In this document: one piece after another, positions 1 to 13,039 of the stretch
How the letters are laid out: each line of letters starts with the position of its first letter
How positions within the stretch are numbered: the stretch's first letter is position 1
Source of the DNA: Monarcha castaneiventris obscurior
Lineage: Eukaryota; Chordata; Aves; Passeriformes; Monarchidae
DNA: 64,000 bases
Direction: 5' to 3'
Assembly: GCA_026261815.1 (NCBI GenBank)
Contig: JAMPIT010000258.1
Coordinates: forward strand, 18,618,501 to 18,682,500
Notes under the pieces: generated by a model
What the model was told of the DNA's origin: nothing
Seen by the model: only the letters and a program-made list of their open reading frames with translations
Databases searched by the model: none
Made by a program: the position numbers and the translations under genes

Positions 1-3000
1 GATGTCGATGAGGTTACTTCACATTTACTGTAAAGAAATTAAGAACAGAATCTGCTACAATGATCAGCAGGATGGCTGTAGAGAATCAAGAAGGGAATCG
101 TGCTACAATAAAGTTTTAAAAAAGTATTTAGCCGTCATTTGTACAGAGGCAACAGAACATGATATCTGGATTAACTTACATAAAGCTATTTTGAAAACAT
201 GTCAAGTCACTGTGGCCATGGGCTCTGAGAAAACAGGGAGCACAGCCATGCATGCAGGGTGGTGTTCCCTGGCCCTGCGCTCAGCCACAAGCTAGTGCTG
301 TTGAAGGGAAAGGTGCTGAACTTTTCCAGTAGCAGAACAAACATTTTTTAAGCATCTGAACACTGTTCCCTCTTCTGCCTGACAAAGACAGTACATTTGT
401 TTTCTTCTCAGCTCACCAGAGCCCAGGACCAAACTTCCCTGATGAGACTAAAATCCTGCATATGGGGATGAACGTCAAAATTTCCACCTCTAAAACAAGG
501 GAAGTCAAGACCCAGATATTGTCAAACATTACAACATTTGATATTCAGACCTTATTTAGACAGTGTGTGTGATTTGTAACCATTACATCTGCCCCAGCAC
601 ATTTTAAAAAGTTTTCTTGTTAGTAAACATACTACATGTGGTCTGCTGAAGGCCTCCCAGTCCAGCCGCCCTCCTCCGGACAGGCAGCCTTGGAAAAAGT
701 TCATTTTTCATTCATTGCCAATTTCTGATTCTTCCATATGAAAAGACAGTTGCATTTCCCGTAGGGTCAAGGCTGCTGGGGAGCCTGTTCTCACGAGCCG
801 TGGGATCCTGTCCTGCCCCAGTCCCTTGGAGCAAGCACTGTTGGCTGTCACTGCACAGCAAGGCTGGCTCCTGGAGAGGCTGTGCTACTGCTCATTCTGA
901 CACAGCTCCAGTGCTCCCATGCCCTGGAACAGGGCCCATTTCTCCCCAGGAGGAGGGTGTTTTCTGGCTGTTAACTGACATCTGCTTTCCCTCATGTGGA
1001 CTCATGGCCCAGCCTTCCCTTGGGAGAAGCACAGGCCGGGCTGCCAGGCCCAGCCTGCCCAGCTCTGCCATCCCTCCCCTCGGCTGTGGGGTCGTAAAGC
1101 TGCTACCGGGAAAGCAAAGCACACTCACCATGCCCCAGGGGAGGAGGGAAGCCACGACTGTGGGGGACAACTGAATAAAATGGCTTGTGTAAAATTTTCT
1201 CCAGCTACCATTTTACTGAGAAAAAGGATGGACCCAGAAGTCTTATCCCTGTCTAGGGAGGATGTGCTTTTCTATATCTCTGCAGCTATAAAAATCAACC
1301 TTCTGAGCAAAAGGAGTCACCTTTTAAACTAGAGTGAGCCCCAGAAGTTGGTTCTTGGGTTCTGCATTCTAAGATACTCACTGCACTATGCTGAAACTTT
1401 AATTGTTTTCTGAATTTTTAAAGCTGCAATATTTTACTTAATGTTGTTTTGTTTGCTTTTAATTTTTTTTTTTGTTTCATTCTAGTATGGTGCTGTTATT
1501 TGATATATTATTTGATCATTTTGCCATACCATTACAAAACATTAACGTGCCCATGCCTGCTGGACACTGCTGATAAGGAGGCTCACAAGACAGGAGCTGG
1601 TGCAAATCAGTCTCTGTCCTTTTGAAAAATTAGTTGAAGTAATTTCACATTTTTACTTTCCCAAAGAGACACTGCAACCATTTCTCTTCCTTTCTTATTT
1701 ATTGTTCAAACCACTGCAATGTAAACATATACTTCTCTATCCTACATCCCTACTACCGCAGACAAGCCCTCCCCTGTAGTATTTCAGGGGCAAGCACGGA
1801 GGTGGGGATGCTCTGGGCTGCACTGCATTTGCACAAGTGACTGCTGTGAGTATACATGCAAGTAGAGCAACTGATTTTTGAAAGGCAGTTAGATACCCAA
1901 CCAGTAATTGTGTGCACAATTACTGTGATTACACATGTAATCACGGTCATTGTGCTTTTAAATGATGCATATGCTATTCTAAAAATTCACTGCTGTATTA
2001 CTAAAATTAATGGGAGCTTTGCCATCAATTTAAACTGGTGGAGGATCAAACACTATGCATTGTGGCAGTATCCAAGACATATCCAAGAGCAAATGCAATT
2101 TTTGCAACCCAAATGCTAAATTCTCAGTGTATTGAAACAGTAAAAGGGGGATGGAGACATAGTTTTTTAGCATATCTAGGTATATATTCATTATGCATTC
2201 ATTAATAAATTATCATTTTTGAATAGAGTTCTGGATTTGATTCAAACTACACTGACATTAAGAGAAAACCAGGGCTCTGGATCAAGGCTTCTTTCCTTAA
2301 TGTTTCCAATTAGCTCAGGTTATAGAGCTGTGCATGCATTTATTCATGACAAAATCTTTGGCTTTTGACTGCCTTGTCTTTCAAGAGTTAAACAAGATTT
2401 TGCAGTGAAGATGCTGTGCAATACAGTAGGTATAGTGATACGTAGTATTTCACATCTAGTCTTTGTCCATGTTCTAACAATGTGCATTAAATGTGTTACT
2501 ATTGTCTCTTTTTCCGATTAGTTTACAGCCCTGTAGTTCCAGCTGTTTTATTCTGAAACTCTAAAACCCTGTCACTAGGGAGTTCTGTGTAATTGCCCAT
2601 AATATGCACCACATTATCCATTTCAGGAACTGTGCTGAAAGACAGCAGCAATAAGGGGTTTTCTAAAGGCAGTCTGGTTTACACTAATGGATCTAACAGG
2701 AAGGAAATGCAATTTGAAAGAAGCTGATGCATATGTTCTATTGTTGAATATAATGTTTGATTTAATTATTAACTGTCTGTGATGGAAAGTCAGATCCTGC
2801 TCAGTTCTGCTTACAGTTTGATACTCTGCTACCAGTAAAAACAGACAAGATTCAGTCTTAGGATTTAAGAGTTCTTTGTAAAGTACTGACATTTAATTGT
2901 GCTTTCATAAAATATCAGCTGAGGAACTTCAATTGCACACTTCTTCCATGCAGACTGGCTTCCTTTTATCAAGCTAAATATACAATATAGAAGCCAACTC

Positions 3001-6000
3001 TCTTTCATTTTCCCTTGCATAAATCAGGAGATTCTCAAAGTTAACGATCTGCTGTAATTATTTAAATAAATATGATCCAAATTGAGTTCATATTCACTGC
3101 TGTTCATGACCTATTCATTTTTATTTTATTTTACTTTCATGTCATACACATAGCACTGCAGTCAATCTACTGTATCACTGAGGACATTCACAATGGACCC
3201 AAGTGAATTTTTAGGAAGGAGTTAAAATGTGCTGGCATGACTATACCTATCCTTCTTTTATCAGGGACAGAGGATTTGGCAGCTCATTTCAGTCCAATTC
3301 TATAATTGGTGTTTTGTGATGTCTAGTAAATTGTTGCATTGTGTTACAAAGGTCCCTAATTCCATGGGTGGGTGTTAACATGCTGTAAGGAATGAATTCA
3401 TTATGGAGAACTCTTACCTGAAATTCCATTATCCTTTCCTCACCATGGTGACTCCTATCAAACTCATTCATATAACGTAATTTGGAAAGAAATAGGTACT
3501 GATGCTAAACGGCTGTGTTTTCAGAGGAGCTTAAAGGTAAAAAATCACAGCTCTTCTGCATGATTCAGACAAAAACAGTAATTTAACAGCACTAGTAAAC
3601 AAAATAATTGAGCAGCGTAATTTCAGTTTTGTATTTTGTATCTGTCTGGTGAGATTATTGTCTTTGAAACTATCTTAAACAGATGCCGAACCACAGCTGA
3701 AATTAAACAATAGTAATGATATTTGGAGTGCATCCAGAATGCAGCTTTTGTTAAACACACCTTTCTACAAGTAGTGCACAAAGCATTAGCTCTGTGGGAT
3801 GCACCTTAACTTTGCAAGCTCCAAAAAGATTGGTTACTTCTGTCAGGAGCGTAACAGAAAGAAATTAAGTTCCTAGGAAATACAGCACCACACCTCAGAT
3901 CTCTAATTGATTTGGACAGCTTAAGAAAAAATAGAGACCCCTTCCCTGGCATATTTGCATTCTTGGTGTCAGTCAGTAAACTTCAGGCAAAGAGTATGGA
4001 AGTGCCACTATAGCAAAATCCATCTCACATTTATCTGGAGAGTTTTGCTTGTAATCTGTTCTCTGTTGTAAGAATCTGAGAAGATGTTTTTAAAATCTCA
4101 AACATTTCAAAAATTTTATTTTCGAGAAATATCTAATAGCTTAGATCAAAATATATCCAGGCAGCTTTAGCCCATGGCTCCCATCAGAGCAGATTTTTGC
4201 TGGGTCTTTCCTGGGTCAAGAACATCATAAAACCAATCTTTCATAGGCTGTTTCAGGACACCTGAGAAGGACTTCTGAAAAGCCTTGCCAGAAACCAACA
4301 AATGCCAAGATGTGCAGCTTCTTTCAAAAAGTTAACAACAAACCTGCAAAACAGGTATGAGCTGAGGTCAGCTCTCGTTTTGCCTAAAGTTTTCCCTTAG
4401 TTTCACTGTTACTCCTACTCCCAATTAAAAGTTTATTGAAGCACTTTGCATACTCTAGTGTATCGAAGAAGCAATTGTTGGAGTGAAAAGGAAAACTGTC
4501 AGTTCTGAAAATAGCTTGGACTACTCATGTGTCATTCTCAGTGTATGCTGAAATATCCAGAAAAACGTGGCTCACACTGAGGATTGCATCAGATACCAAC
4601 ACATGTATAAGCAACTCTCTCCCCACCTTCTCCTCCTGAGGCTCATTTTCACAAAACACATGGTTAGAACTAAGCTGTGCTTCCTGCCATTGGAATAAAC
4701 TACAATGGAGCAGAGCACAAAGGAAATTTATTCCCCATGCGTGAGTAGGATCTGCCTGTAGAGCTCAGTGTGAGAATTAACGGCAGACACGTGTAACCAG
4801 CACACTGCAGGGGAGGAGGGAAACAGCCTGGCTCCTTTTCTTGAATCCCATGACCACACCTCAGGTAAAGCTGTGTATGTGCTGAGTGTCAGATCATTTG
4901 CAGCTGACAAATGCGAGGTTCTTGCGCAGGTCCTGGGAGCTCATCCTCCTATCTCAGCCACGCCAGAATCCATCCAGCCTGAGCATCCCCAAGGCACCTG
5001 TGTGACCAATCCACCCACATGTTCCCTTCTTCCCTTCTCAACATGCAGCACCCTGCACTGTTCATGCTTTTTCTCTGACCCAAAGTTCTGCTCTGTGTTT
5101 GCTGGCTTAGGCATGTCCAAGAGGGGGATTGAACAGGGTCCCGGTGGCTACACAGAACAGCAATGGAATAAGGTAATTCACAGGGAGACAGAACTGAACT
5201 CACGCAGGTGTTTCTCCATGACTGCTGTGACTCCTCTAGGCAGCAAAACAGGTGAGTTTGCTGCATGCTAATCAGGAAAAAACCATCTGAAATATGCATC
5301 TGCACATGAGCATCTGTGCAGAGTTTCTCCAAACCAGTTCTCAAGTGCATTTTTTCCCTGTATGGGCCTCTTTTGTACTTTGTTGTGCCAAGAGGCTTAT
5401 TTTGTATAGGTGGAGAGACCCCTATCCACCAGTCATCAGGGAGTGCTATTAATATGCAACATCTTGAATGCATGAGCTGAATGACAAGCTGGCAGTGTTT
5501 GAGAATGTGTGGTCCAAGTTTATGTCTCTCCCTGAAGAGGCGAAAAGCCCCTTCCCGAACTCTCTGCCAAACTGTGCAAGAGATGAAAGAAAGGAGAATG
5601 GGCAACCTAGTTTTTTGCTTCTCTCTTCCTAATACCTTGACACCATCGTTTCTTTCCCCTGGCCACAGTTAATGTGAATGGCTGATTTCAAACAGTTCGC
5701 TACTGAGTTTCAATGTTGAAACAGAACAGGACAACAGAACTGTTAAATTTTTGTTTGAAAACATGCTTGTGGAAGAAATTGGGAACATTTATTAGACTTT
5801 TTATACAAAATCTGTCTTTTGAATTCATGCGTCCTTCTCTATCCTCTGTCTGAAATGTCCCAACAATAGTGAGTTAAATTGAGGTCCTGAATTTTAGGCA
5901 TTTTTGCACTTTGCTTTTGTTCACATAGTGTCACCATGCAAGGCTCAACTCAGTGAGTTTTTAAGCCTGGAAAAACCTGCTGAGTGTTTTATGTGCCTGA

Positions 6001-6284
6001 GGAGCAAGAAAAGATACCAGCATGTCTTATTATGGATTAGCTGCAGTTTGATCTAGGAAGAATAAATGAGTGTTTCTTATACTCCTCACCAAGAAAATGG
6101 GGAAGGATGCAGAGGGAAGAGGAGGAATTAGACAGTCATCATCCCTGGCCTCTACACCAGCCTGTGGTTGTTCCCAGACATTCAGTGGGGTTCAGGAGCT
6201 GGACTCTGCTAGTGCAATTTAGCTGCATCTACTGAGATGGTCACCTAGGTCCTCCTGCACAAGAAACGTGCTGGATGCTGTTGT
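1..6284. other. Gene-free region, AT-rich, with local GC-rich patch
   Basis: No supported gene. A GC-richer patch lies at about 660-1,170. The palindrome cluster is at 1,903-1,955. The segment 4,949-5,605 carries a 218-codon open frame on the minus strand that begins at TTG and has no recognisable domain, with a CAG|GTGAGT donor-like site on the plus strand at 5,251. I treat these as unproven. Confidence 0.7.
1903..1955. repeat. Cluster of adjacent palindromes
   Basis: Arm AGTAATTGTG (1,903-1,912) and its exact complement CACAATTACT (1,915-1,924) are separated by 2 bases. Immediately next, GTGATTAC (1,925-1,932) and GTAATCAC (1,937-1,944) form an 8-base perfect stem with a 4-base loop. The following GGTCATTGTGC (1,945-1,955) is complementary at 9 of 11 positions to GCACAATTACT (1,914-1,924), so the second hairpin can extend to a 19-base stem. 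The function is unknown. Confidence 0.85.
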
Positions 6285-6361
6285 GACATGACATAACATA
6301 ACATATAACATAACGTAACATAACATATAACATAACATAACATAACACAACATAACATAAC
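6285..6361 (+). repeat. AACAT-type pentanucleotide microsatellite with internal variant units
   Basis: The array is about 77 bases of ACATA/AACAT units. It is broken by three kinds of variant: seven-base ACATATA insertions, one G substitution (AACGTAAC) and one C substitution (AACACAAC). The block with the ATATA insertion recurs, which suggests segmental expansion. The flanking DNA is unique. Confidence 0.93.
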
Positions 6362-9300
6362 CATGCTGTGGTTTGTTTGCAGCACAGGTGCCTTAAACAC
6401 ATACCTTTGGCCCTCACCAGCTGTTCAGCTTTGGGGTGTTCAGAAAGAATTAGAGAAACAAAGGCCCACAGATTAAAAATTTGCTTCAGAGTCATGTGGT
6501 GGAAGAGCCAGAAGTACCCAGACAGGCCCATGTGTGTCCATGTAGTCTAGGTGCAATGTCCACCGTGCGAGAAGAATGGCAACAAGCCCACCCCAGAGAT
6601 CTTTCCTTGGTACAGTCACTCCCACTGAGTCCATGTGGTCAAACAAGAAGCTGGTTTTACAACTCTCCGTGGCAGTGCGGAGTTAGGACCTGGTTTTGCT
6701 GTACTCGGTCCCAGCTGGTTGAGGCCTCCCAAGCCATGAGTTTCAGAGCAGCATCTCCCCAGCAGTACCCTTGCTAGAGCCTGGCCTGATGAGCAAACGG
6801 CTCCACCCCAGCCTCCACGCAGAGCAATAACAGGAACAGCAAACTGGGCTTTTCAGACACCAGCTGTTTCCCTGGCATCGCTGCCTCCCTCTCTGCATGT
6901 GCCTTTGTCATTCCCTGAATCTCTGCCCGCTGCACAACTCTTGGAATCAGTTAAAATGACTTTTGGGATATTTTCCTCTTGCCTTAAAGGACTCGTGTGC
7001 TTTGTTTTTCCCTCAGTCACAGCAGAACATAGAAAATGGTCTACACGGAAAATGTGAAAGATGGTTTCTATGTAAATTGAAGGTAATGTCAGCCAAAGTA
7101 ATTTGTTCATTTAACATCTATAAATAATTTTGTATTCCGCATTTACAAATTTATATTCTTTCTTATGGGGAATCTATTTTCTCCATATTCAATTCATTTT
7201 TTAACTGTTCCAACCATTTTTCACCATTCCATAAAGCAGGTTCATTTACAAATTATGCTTATCAATCACAAGGGAGATTATGTATTTTATTCCTTATTAT
7301 GAGATTGAAGTTATATCCTTTTTTTGGGAAGATTATGTAGTATTTTACCAAAAATTATTTTCGCTTCAGGGAACAGGGGAAAGTAGGGAAGGTCAGACAA
7401 ATGCTGCCAAAGGAGTAAAATTACTAGCTACAATTATCAGCTTGAGAAAAAAAGTTACAGTTTGCAGAGTGATGTAGAACAAGTACAAATACATACTTTT
7501 ATAATGTAATGACCTTTCTTAAAATTCTGTCATGCAAATGTGTTAGAATGTGGGTGAGTTATTAAGAATCCCATAAAATAGACAATGTATTAATGCAGAA
7601 GGAGCTAGCAACAAACTCACATTGATACTTTAAACTCTGGCAAATATGGATTTTTATCAGCTTGCCCTCAGAAAGAGTGAAGAGATTTCCAGGATAAGAG
7701 ACACCTGAGTAATTTAAACTTTCAGGCTGACGTATCTCTGTTGTTGAGTGCATGTAACCTCCCTGAGATCACAGACAGGTGCTAGGCACAGGTCTTCCAC
7801 AGAAGAGAAAATCAAAGCTTTGAATCATACATTCAAGGGCTTCTCACTGAGAGAGAAGTGAAATAATTTTAAACAAAATTCTAGGTATTGAATAAACACC
7901 CCAGCAGCACGGATGGCGGCAGCAGAAGCTGGGCTGTGCCTGCACTGCTCCCCAGCTCTGGCCCTGGCTTTGCAGAGTGCTGTGTCTGGGATTGGGGCCA
8001 TTCCTGCTGTGGCAGAGCAGCATGGCAGTGTCCCCACAAGCACATGAGCCACCTCCTGTGGCAGGCAGCACCAACCTCTACCCACTAGAGAGGCCATCCT
8101 GCACTATCAAGCATCCTTTCTCCAGGCACACTGTGGTGTTTTCTAGTTGCAACACCTCTGTGTATGGGCAGTACCCTTACAAACATCCCATTCCTTCTAT
8201 GAGCCATGGTGGCTTTACACCAGCAGGCTGCAGTGGAGACAAAACATCTTCTCAGAGTTAAAACACACCATCTCAGCCTCCTGCTCCACTGCCCCCCTGC
8301 AAACACCACACACATCTAGACTAGGGACTATTTTAATGACATCAGATACACTCCACTTACCCTGCTGAGGGTATCCTCTGATGCCACTACAGTGGTGAGT
8401 AACTTCCCCCTACACTGTCAGCAAGACAGATGTGGATTTCTTCAAAATAATAGAGATCTGAAAACAAAAGGATATTGACTTAGGCCATCTTGTCAATCAC
8501 AGGAAAGAACAGTCCAACAGGTATAACATAAAGGGAATTTGTAACAAAATGTGCTTTTTTTCCTGAAGACCAGCAGATATACGTGGTTTTAATGTTTTTT
8601 GGCTAGACTATGAACTTCCAAGCATTTCCTCTGAGACAAAGTTACTTTGCTGGCGACAAGCAAGACCAAGAGAACAAGCTCTCCACTGGATCAAAAAAAA
8701 ACTATTTAACCAACAACTTCATTAGCACCTTAGAAGGGCAGCAGCAGGAAAATCTGAGCGATGTGCCATGCAGCTGAACTGAACTTAGCAAGCACCTGGT
8801 ACCTCTCACCTTGTGCAGACCCCTCAGCTACTACTGGCACTCATGTATTGCCCAGGTTCCTGATACCTTGTTGTCTTGAGATGCTACTGACAGAACAGCC
8901 TCATCCCTTTGGATCTTGCCCCTCATTCACAGTAGGAAGGATGCTGCCAGCCTCGGGCATGCTGCTCCAAGCTGCTGAGCAGCCCCAGATCCTATGGCCA
9001 GCAGGCACTTGCTATTAAAATGCACAGGGAGGCAGCCCAGGGTCCCATGGCACAGGGCTGCAGACAGACCCATGGCATGGGACACTACACAACCTTTATA
9101 TTAAACTGAGCTTCAAAGCTGCAAAAATATTAACAGACACCAAAAAATAGAAGCATAAAGGTCCTTTAATAGCCCTATGCTGCTCTTGCCATGAGCTCAA
9201 GCGCTTATTGAGGAAGTGACCTTTACAAAATTATTGTTTATGATCTCTCTGTGTGTGCCACTATAGGCACAAAGAGTATTCCAATTTATTTAAAAGGTTA

Positions 9301-12300
9301 CATAGCAAAACTGAATATGCAGTACAACTGTGTTATCACACTGTATAGCTTTTACACAGGAAATCCAATCCTTGAGTATGACTTCCAGGCACTGAGGCCA
9401 GATTCTCTCACTATCCAAAGAAGAGATGAAGAAGCAATATGTAACAGAATAATTTATTCATTCTTTGTTTCTTGTTTTTAAATTATCTAAAAATTGCTCA
9501 GAAAACTCCCCAAATAATCCCTGGCTTTAAATTACTCACAAATTTCTTTCAATGAACAGTATTTCAGCTTGCAATATATTTGAACATGGGATTCAAGGTA
9601 CTCAATATCTTTGCAAGCCAAGGCTGGTCAAGATGAAAAATTTGGTTGTCTCAGTTTCAGAACCTGAGTCAATTCCTTTTGAGTTGTATTACCCTCTTAT
9701 GGTACCTTATGCATCAAAAACAGTCTCCCCCTCCCCTGCTGCCTGTTAGAGGCACTGGCTGTGCCTTCTGAGGGAGACTGACCCAGCACTGCCTGTTACC
9801 TGCCCTCAAGCTGGCTCTAGTAACTAGGTGGGAAACCACTCCCCTCCTCCGAGGGAATACCTCTGTGTGTGGATATTTCCTTGCTCCACCAGTAAGAAAC
9901 TGCCCTGAATTAGCCATAGGGAATTTGCCTTTCAGTTTCCAAGGTAAAACATGACATCAGGACATATTTAGCCCAGCAAAATAAGTGGTTCCACTCTTGT
10001 ACACAACAATGGATGAACTCCCAAAATAAAAACTAAACTAAAATTAAAAAGTGTATTCCTAGACTGCAGTTACCAATAAGGACCTCTCCTCCCCTGCAAG
10101 ATCAGCAGCACAGGGGGCTGCCAAGTCCAGGTGCAAACCTCACTCAGGCTGTTCCCCTGAGCAGCCCCTTTTCCTTGTTCCAGGTGGGTGAGCTCACCTG
10201 CCTGGGCTGGCCCATGGGCTCCTGTGGTCACCTCCACAGGCTGCCAGTGGCCTCTCCTCTGAGCCTCCCCACGCATCACAGCTCTAGCCAGAACTGATCC
10301 CACTACATCTATGGAGGGCTCAAGCATCCTTCCTGCTTCTCCTTGGTTCTAGGAACACAAAAGTACCTGTGCCAAGCAGGCCTACACCCTGTCCTCCCAA
10401 ACCCACCTGCTGGTGTTGGTTTCTTTTCCTGGTATGAAAGACTTGCCAAAATGTCATTCCTATTGTGTTCCTTAGTAAGAATATTGTTTTCAGCTTCAGT
10501 TCTTCCTGCAAGTCACAGCAGGCTCTAGATTATGTTTAAACTGGATACACCATGAGAACAGTTTTATACAAACATTAGATCTAGAACTTCTTATGTGAAG
10601 TCAGCTTCTAATTGTAAACCACACATCCCATTTTGGAGCTCCAATGACAGTCATTGCATGTATACCACTTTTTCTAAGCTACCCCAAACTATCAGCCATT
10701 GCAATCAATCACAATTCTTGTCTTCAATGGTTAAAAATCAAAATAACCACTTTCCTAAAATTATTCTTCTTGGACATAGTCACTGAACTTGCCCATGCTC
10801 ATGTCCTGAAGGCAAAATGAGGAGAAATTGGCCTTTAAGATTCACTTCATGCCAAAGTAAAACATTTAATATATTTTTTAAAAAATTCCTCAAATGGAAA
10901 TTTGAAACCTGCACAGTCTCTTATTTTCTTGTATATTCTGATTTGTTTCTGCTTTTTGATGAATCCTGCAATTCACAAGGTAAAGGTTTTCCAAAGTGTT
11001 CCATCCAGCTAAAACCTTCCTGGAGGCCTTCAAATATGCAGTCCCACAGAACAGATCACAAATATCAGGCAGCATGCTGTAAAATCCAAATCTCACAATT
11101 AAATATATCACTGAAAAATTACTTTCTGCAAGTATATGAAATATCTAATTGAAAATTTGCTTTTGCAAATATTCATGAAAGTTAATTTCAAGTGCATGTA
11201 TGCTCGTAGAGAGCAAATTCACAAAGTCATAGGCATGATCAATTTGGAGTTAATTTCTGAATTTAAATGAATATTCATAGACAATTTCAACTATTCGTTT
11301 AACTTCAATACAGACTCATCAGCACTCATTTGCACCTAGTTTTTATTAGTGCAAATCAGGATTAAAAACACTGAAATCAAAGGTTGAGCATGTCTGAAAA
11401 ATCCTTAAAAATCACAATTAAACCAGCCTTTCTTATCTTCAGAATGGAATAAATCTAACTTTCTTTTTCTAGCTTCCTTTTCTATCAAAATTTGAGAATG
11501 ATTTGTTAACTTTTGAAGTTATTGTTCTGCTGTCAGCTAAAGCTATTTATATGCTTTGATACTAAACATTCCTTTACATAATGGTGTCTCTTCCTCCCAA
11601 CTCCTTATAAATTACTCATCTGCAATACTTTCTTCCCCATTTCATTGGATTCAGTTTAAATGAAATTTATAAAACTCTCATAAAATTGTCTATTTCAGGC
11701 TTATTTCAAATGCTACCAAGTTGAATATTAAAAATTCTTCCCCTTATGAAAAATTTAACAATATCAAGAAAAAGGAGAAATATAATTTAGACAGTAAACT
11801 TAAGCAATAGGAGGTCAATGAGTTATTGAACCATTTTCCTAAAGAGTAGCAATAGTCACTCTTAGGTTACTTACACTTTTTGTGTTCTCATATGACTGAA
11901 GAATTTGTGGGATACGATAATACAGTAAAATTGCATTGGCTGAAAAGCTTTAGTCATGGAAATTTTTTTTCACATGTTGTGATTTATTCTTTTTCAGTTT
12001 GAAGATAACTCAGCAGTTCCTCATTTTATTTGTCTCCAAATTTATCTGGAAACACTGAGATGACCCCTGAAGCTGTTTAGAAAGATGGGACTATATTAAA
12101 GGTCATATTTTCAAAGATATCCTAGGTGATTTAGAAGTATAAAGGTCTATTGTCCTATAGGATTCAAAATGTCCTAGTCACTTCTAGAAAGGACATAAAT
12201 CTGTGACTATTTGGCTCTTTTGACTGTGTCCCTAATATTTCTTCATCAGAGTGATGCACAATGACATACACGGAGTTGCATCACAAAAGCTAACAAATTA

Positions 12301-12589
12301 CATTACAGCTAATCAAGTTTGTGCTCTATGATATCAAACATAAGCCTTTTCAGAAAATCCAACAAAGAACCTATGCCCATCATTCTTGAAGAGTAACCAA
12401 TCCTTTCTTTCTCCTTTTCCCTGGAACGATGAAGAAGGGATGTAGAACAACATCTTTTAAGAAGAATGTCATGGCACCGCCTGGATGTCACAAATGCAAT
12501 ATTTGCAGTTATTGTTTGCAATTATATGGAGTTAATTGTTTCACTACAAAAGAATTTTCTGGAAAGTATTTGCAACAAATGAAAAATCT
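6362..12589. other. Gene-free region with scattered GC-rich patches
   Basis: No coding exon, known RNA or repeat family is recognised. Slightly GC-rich, CpG-poor patches lie at about 7,890-8,330, 8,760-9,080 and 10,080-10,410 in otherwise AT-rich DNA. Short open frames in them show no family similarity that I can see. Confidence 0.7.
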
Positions 12590-12610
12590 AAAAAAAAAAA
12601 AAAAAAAAAA
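12590..12610 (+). repeat. Poly(A) tract of 21 A
   Basis: An uninterrupted run of 21 A is followed by GAAAGAAAAAAGGG. I saw no obvious target-site duplication and no recognisable gene copy upstream, so I cannot assign it to a retrotransposed sequence. Confidence 0.9.
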
Positions 12611-12714
12611 GAAAGAAAAAAGGGTTCCCCCTCCCCTTTTATTTTTGAACCATTTTTCTTAAGATTATCCTAACATCTAAAATCAATATTTTTCTCTCTA
12701 CTTATTTTCTTCAG

Positions 12715-13039
12715 AATCCAGCTTCTGGGCATGTTTTATACAAGGCAAAGTGAAAAGCTTAGCTTTGAAGTCACAGAAAACTCACTGGCCAAGTGTATCA
12801 ACAATTCACGGAAATACACATGAAGGCATAGAGGGGAGAACTGGTACAGATCAGAGAAACTACCCAAGCTGCTGTGTCAGTTCAGCTTCATTTATTAAAA
12901 GGATTGACAAGATACTCTGTATTGAAGTCTTGGATATATTACTTACAGAACAACAGGTCAAACTTTATGAGAAATTTCTGTTGCTGCCTTTTGAGGATGC
13001 AAAGGTCCTACCGCAGGTGGATCATTTAACTCCCCTGAG
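12715..13039 (+). other. Candidate unannotated exon (open frame between strong splice sites)
   Basis: A long pyrimidine tract ending CTTATTTTCTTCAG lies at the left edge. A consensus donor CTGAG|GTAAGA lies at the right edge. The 325 bases between are open in one frame (107 full codons from 12,717). The translated segment includes IEVLDILLTEQQVKLYEKFL, for which I recognise no family. Open frames of this length are expected several times by chance in the window, so the combination with both splice sites is the only support. Confidence 0.25.

Noticed and set aside
12300..12610. Processed pseudogene ending in the 21-A tract
   Set aside because: The sequence before the A-run shows no recognisable gene copy or polyadenylation signal, and I saw no target-site duplication. 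It is treated as a plain homopolymer.
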